A stretch of 14,029 nucleotides of DNA. It comes from Methanosarcina sp. UBA5. GTDB lineage: Archaea; Halobacteriota; Methanosarcinia; Methanosarcinales; Methanosarcinaceae. The notes beneath the pieces were generated by a model. That model did not search any database, was not told the DNA's origin, and saw only the letters and a program-made list of their open reading frames with translations. A program made the translations under genes and the position numbers. Shown piece after piece: positions 13,331 through 14,029 of this stretch (position 1 is its first letter; each line of letters starts with the position of its first letter). Location: positions 1 through 14,029 of the forward strand of contig NZ_DAVG01000098.1 of the NCBI RefSeq assembly GCF_002505485.1, given 5' to 3'.

Positions 13331-13397
13331 AGAGTTCACATCATCCCTTACTTGAAGGACAGGAAATTTGTGACCCTCCGCACTCCCGAAAGGATAA

Positions 13398-13424
13398 AGA
13401 GTTTTAAAAAATAAAAAGAGGTTG
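13398..13424 (-). terminator. terminator of the GYxxG repeat protein gene
   Basis: On the minus strand, about nine bases after the stop of the gene at 13433, the sequence reads CCTCTTTTTATTTTTT followed by AAAACTCT. Two T-runs fit archaeal termination. Confidence 0.55.
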
Positions 13425-13432
13425 CTTTATCT

Positions 13433-13930
13433 TCAAGTATTCAAGCCTGCTTTATAGCCTCTTGGGAAGCAGTCACTATAACCTCTTTCATAGCCTCTGG
13501 CATAATCGCTTTTCCTAGCTTCTTTCTTTATAAATGCACTGTAGGGCTTCCTGCTGTCGGCTTTGCCTTCTCTAAATCCGTCTTTATAGCCGTCTCTGCA
13601 GCCGTCTTTGTAACCTCTGTCATATTCTTTTTGATTTCCGCCTGCCGACCCAGCTTTCAGGCCTGCTTGATAGCCTTTCGGGAAACAGTCACTATAACCT
13701 CTCTCGTAGCCTCTGTAATAGTCGTTTTTAGTGGCGGTTTTCCTTATAAATGCACTATAGGGTTTCTTGCTGTCGGCTTTACCTTCTCTAAATCCGTCTT
13801 TATAGCCATCTCTGCAACCGTCTTTGTAGCCGTTGTTATATTGTTGTTGGTTTGCGCTTGCCGCCGCAGCTGTCACTGATACTATAAAACAGACCACCAG
13901 CAAAAAAGCCAATGTCTTTTTTATATTCAT
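13433..13930 (-). CDS. secreted protein of two GYxxG-rich tandem repeats (hypothetical)
   Basis: The 165-residue product has a signal peptide: MNIKK, a hydrophobic core at residues 7-20, then AAAASAN with cleavage likely after Ala26. The mature protein is two near-identical 62-residue units (31-92 and 103-164; DNA 13655-13840 and 13439-13624) with a 72-residue period, joined by a Gly/Ala/Ser linker. Each unit has GYKDGCRDGYKDGFREGKADS, then KKPYSAFI or RKPYSAFI, then RGYERGYSDCFP. It has two cysteines (39 and 82; 111 and 154). The GYxxGxxxG periodicity resembles the Yae1-type motif of cytoplasmic proteins, but here it is exported, so I claim no relationship. ATG at 13930 has GGGGGAGTG (complement of 13936-13944) upstream. 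Its role is unknown; a surface or envelope structural protein is plausible. Confidence 0.75.
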   Translation of the reverse strand: MNIKKTLAFLLVVCFIVSVTAAAASANQQQYNNGYKDGCRDGYKDGFREGKADSKKPYSAFIRKTATKNDYYRGYERGYSDCFPKGYQAGLKAGSAGGNQKEYDRGYKDGCRDGYKDGFREGKADSRKPYSAFIKKEARKSDYARGYERGYSDCFPRGYKAGLNT

Positions 13931-14029
13931 TTATTCACTCCCCCAATCTGTTTCAACTTTACCAATTTTGCGTATCAATTTTGCAAACGTTGGTTTTTCA
14001 ATCTATCCAATGTTAGCAGATGCATTTAT

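Noticed and set aside
11640..14029. CRISPR array near the Cas1-like fragment
   Set aside because: I found no regularly spaced direct repeats; the repeats present are two-copy or inverted.

Overview
The window is from a methylotrophic methanogen of the genus Methanosarcina. It carries the methanol methyltransferase set (mtaC, mtaB, mtaA) with the expected metal and cofactor ligands. Its intergenic DNA is long and AT-rich with archaeal TATA boxes, and several genes use TTG or GTG starts. The layout, with a macrodomain gene and a giant TPR gene beside an mta cluster, reminds me of M. mazei and M. acetivorans. I could not search to confirm the species.

Left part (1-4379). Bases 1-290 hold a degenerate duplicated sequence and two strong inverted repeats. 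A promoter near 643-652, with a tandem 10-base repeat upstream, would give a long leader for the mtaC-mtaB operon (plus strand, 889-3058). mtaA lies convergently (minus strand, 3360-4379). A GC-rich, hairpin-forming intergenic element with a tandem 20-mer separates the two transcription units. MtaB moves the methyl group of methanol onto the corrinoid of MtaC, and MtaA passes it to coenzyme M. The cluster is therefore a near-complete methanol-activation module; only the corrinoid-reactivation function is missing here.

Middle (4380-11610). mtaA has a predicted promoter with a perfect dyad at the expected start of transcription. A macrodomain (ADP-ribose/O-acetyl-ADP-ribose hydrolase type) gene follows on the plus strand behind a duplicated TATA element. 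Then comes a 1910-residue protein built almost wholly of 34-residue TPR units, roughly fifty of them, interrupted by four low-complexity inserts. One insert is seven tandem pentapeptides encoded by a 15-base repeat. The gene appears to start at TTG, with a Shine-Dalgarno sequence set unusually close.

Right part (11611-14029). This is an AT-rich accessory stretch with small and decayed genes. It has a sequence resembling the 3' end of a tRNA (possible attachment-site relic), a putative leaderless 47-residue microprotein, a secreted Cys-rich beta-sandwich-like protein, and a short fragment resembling the C-terminus of Cas1. It also has an interleaved set of inverted repeats with pseudoknot topology, a perfect hairpin followed by six Ts, a duplicated T-rich terminator segment, and a secreted protein made of two near-identical 62-residue GYxxG repeats. 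I found no complete mobile element, CRISPR array, rRNA or intact tRNA. The most unusual signals are the giant TPR protein and the interleaved repeats at 13223-13297.
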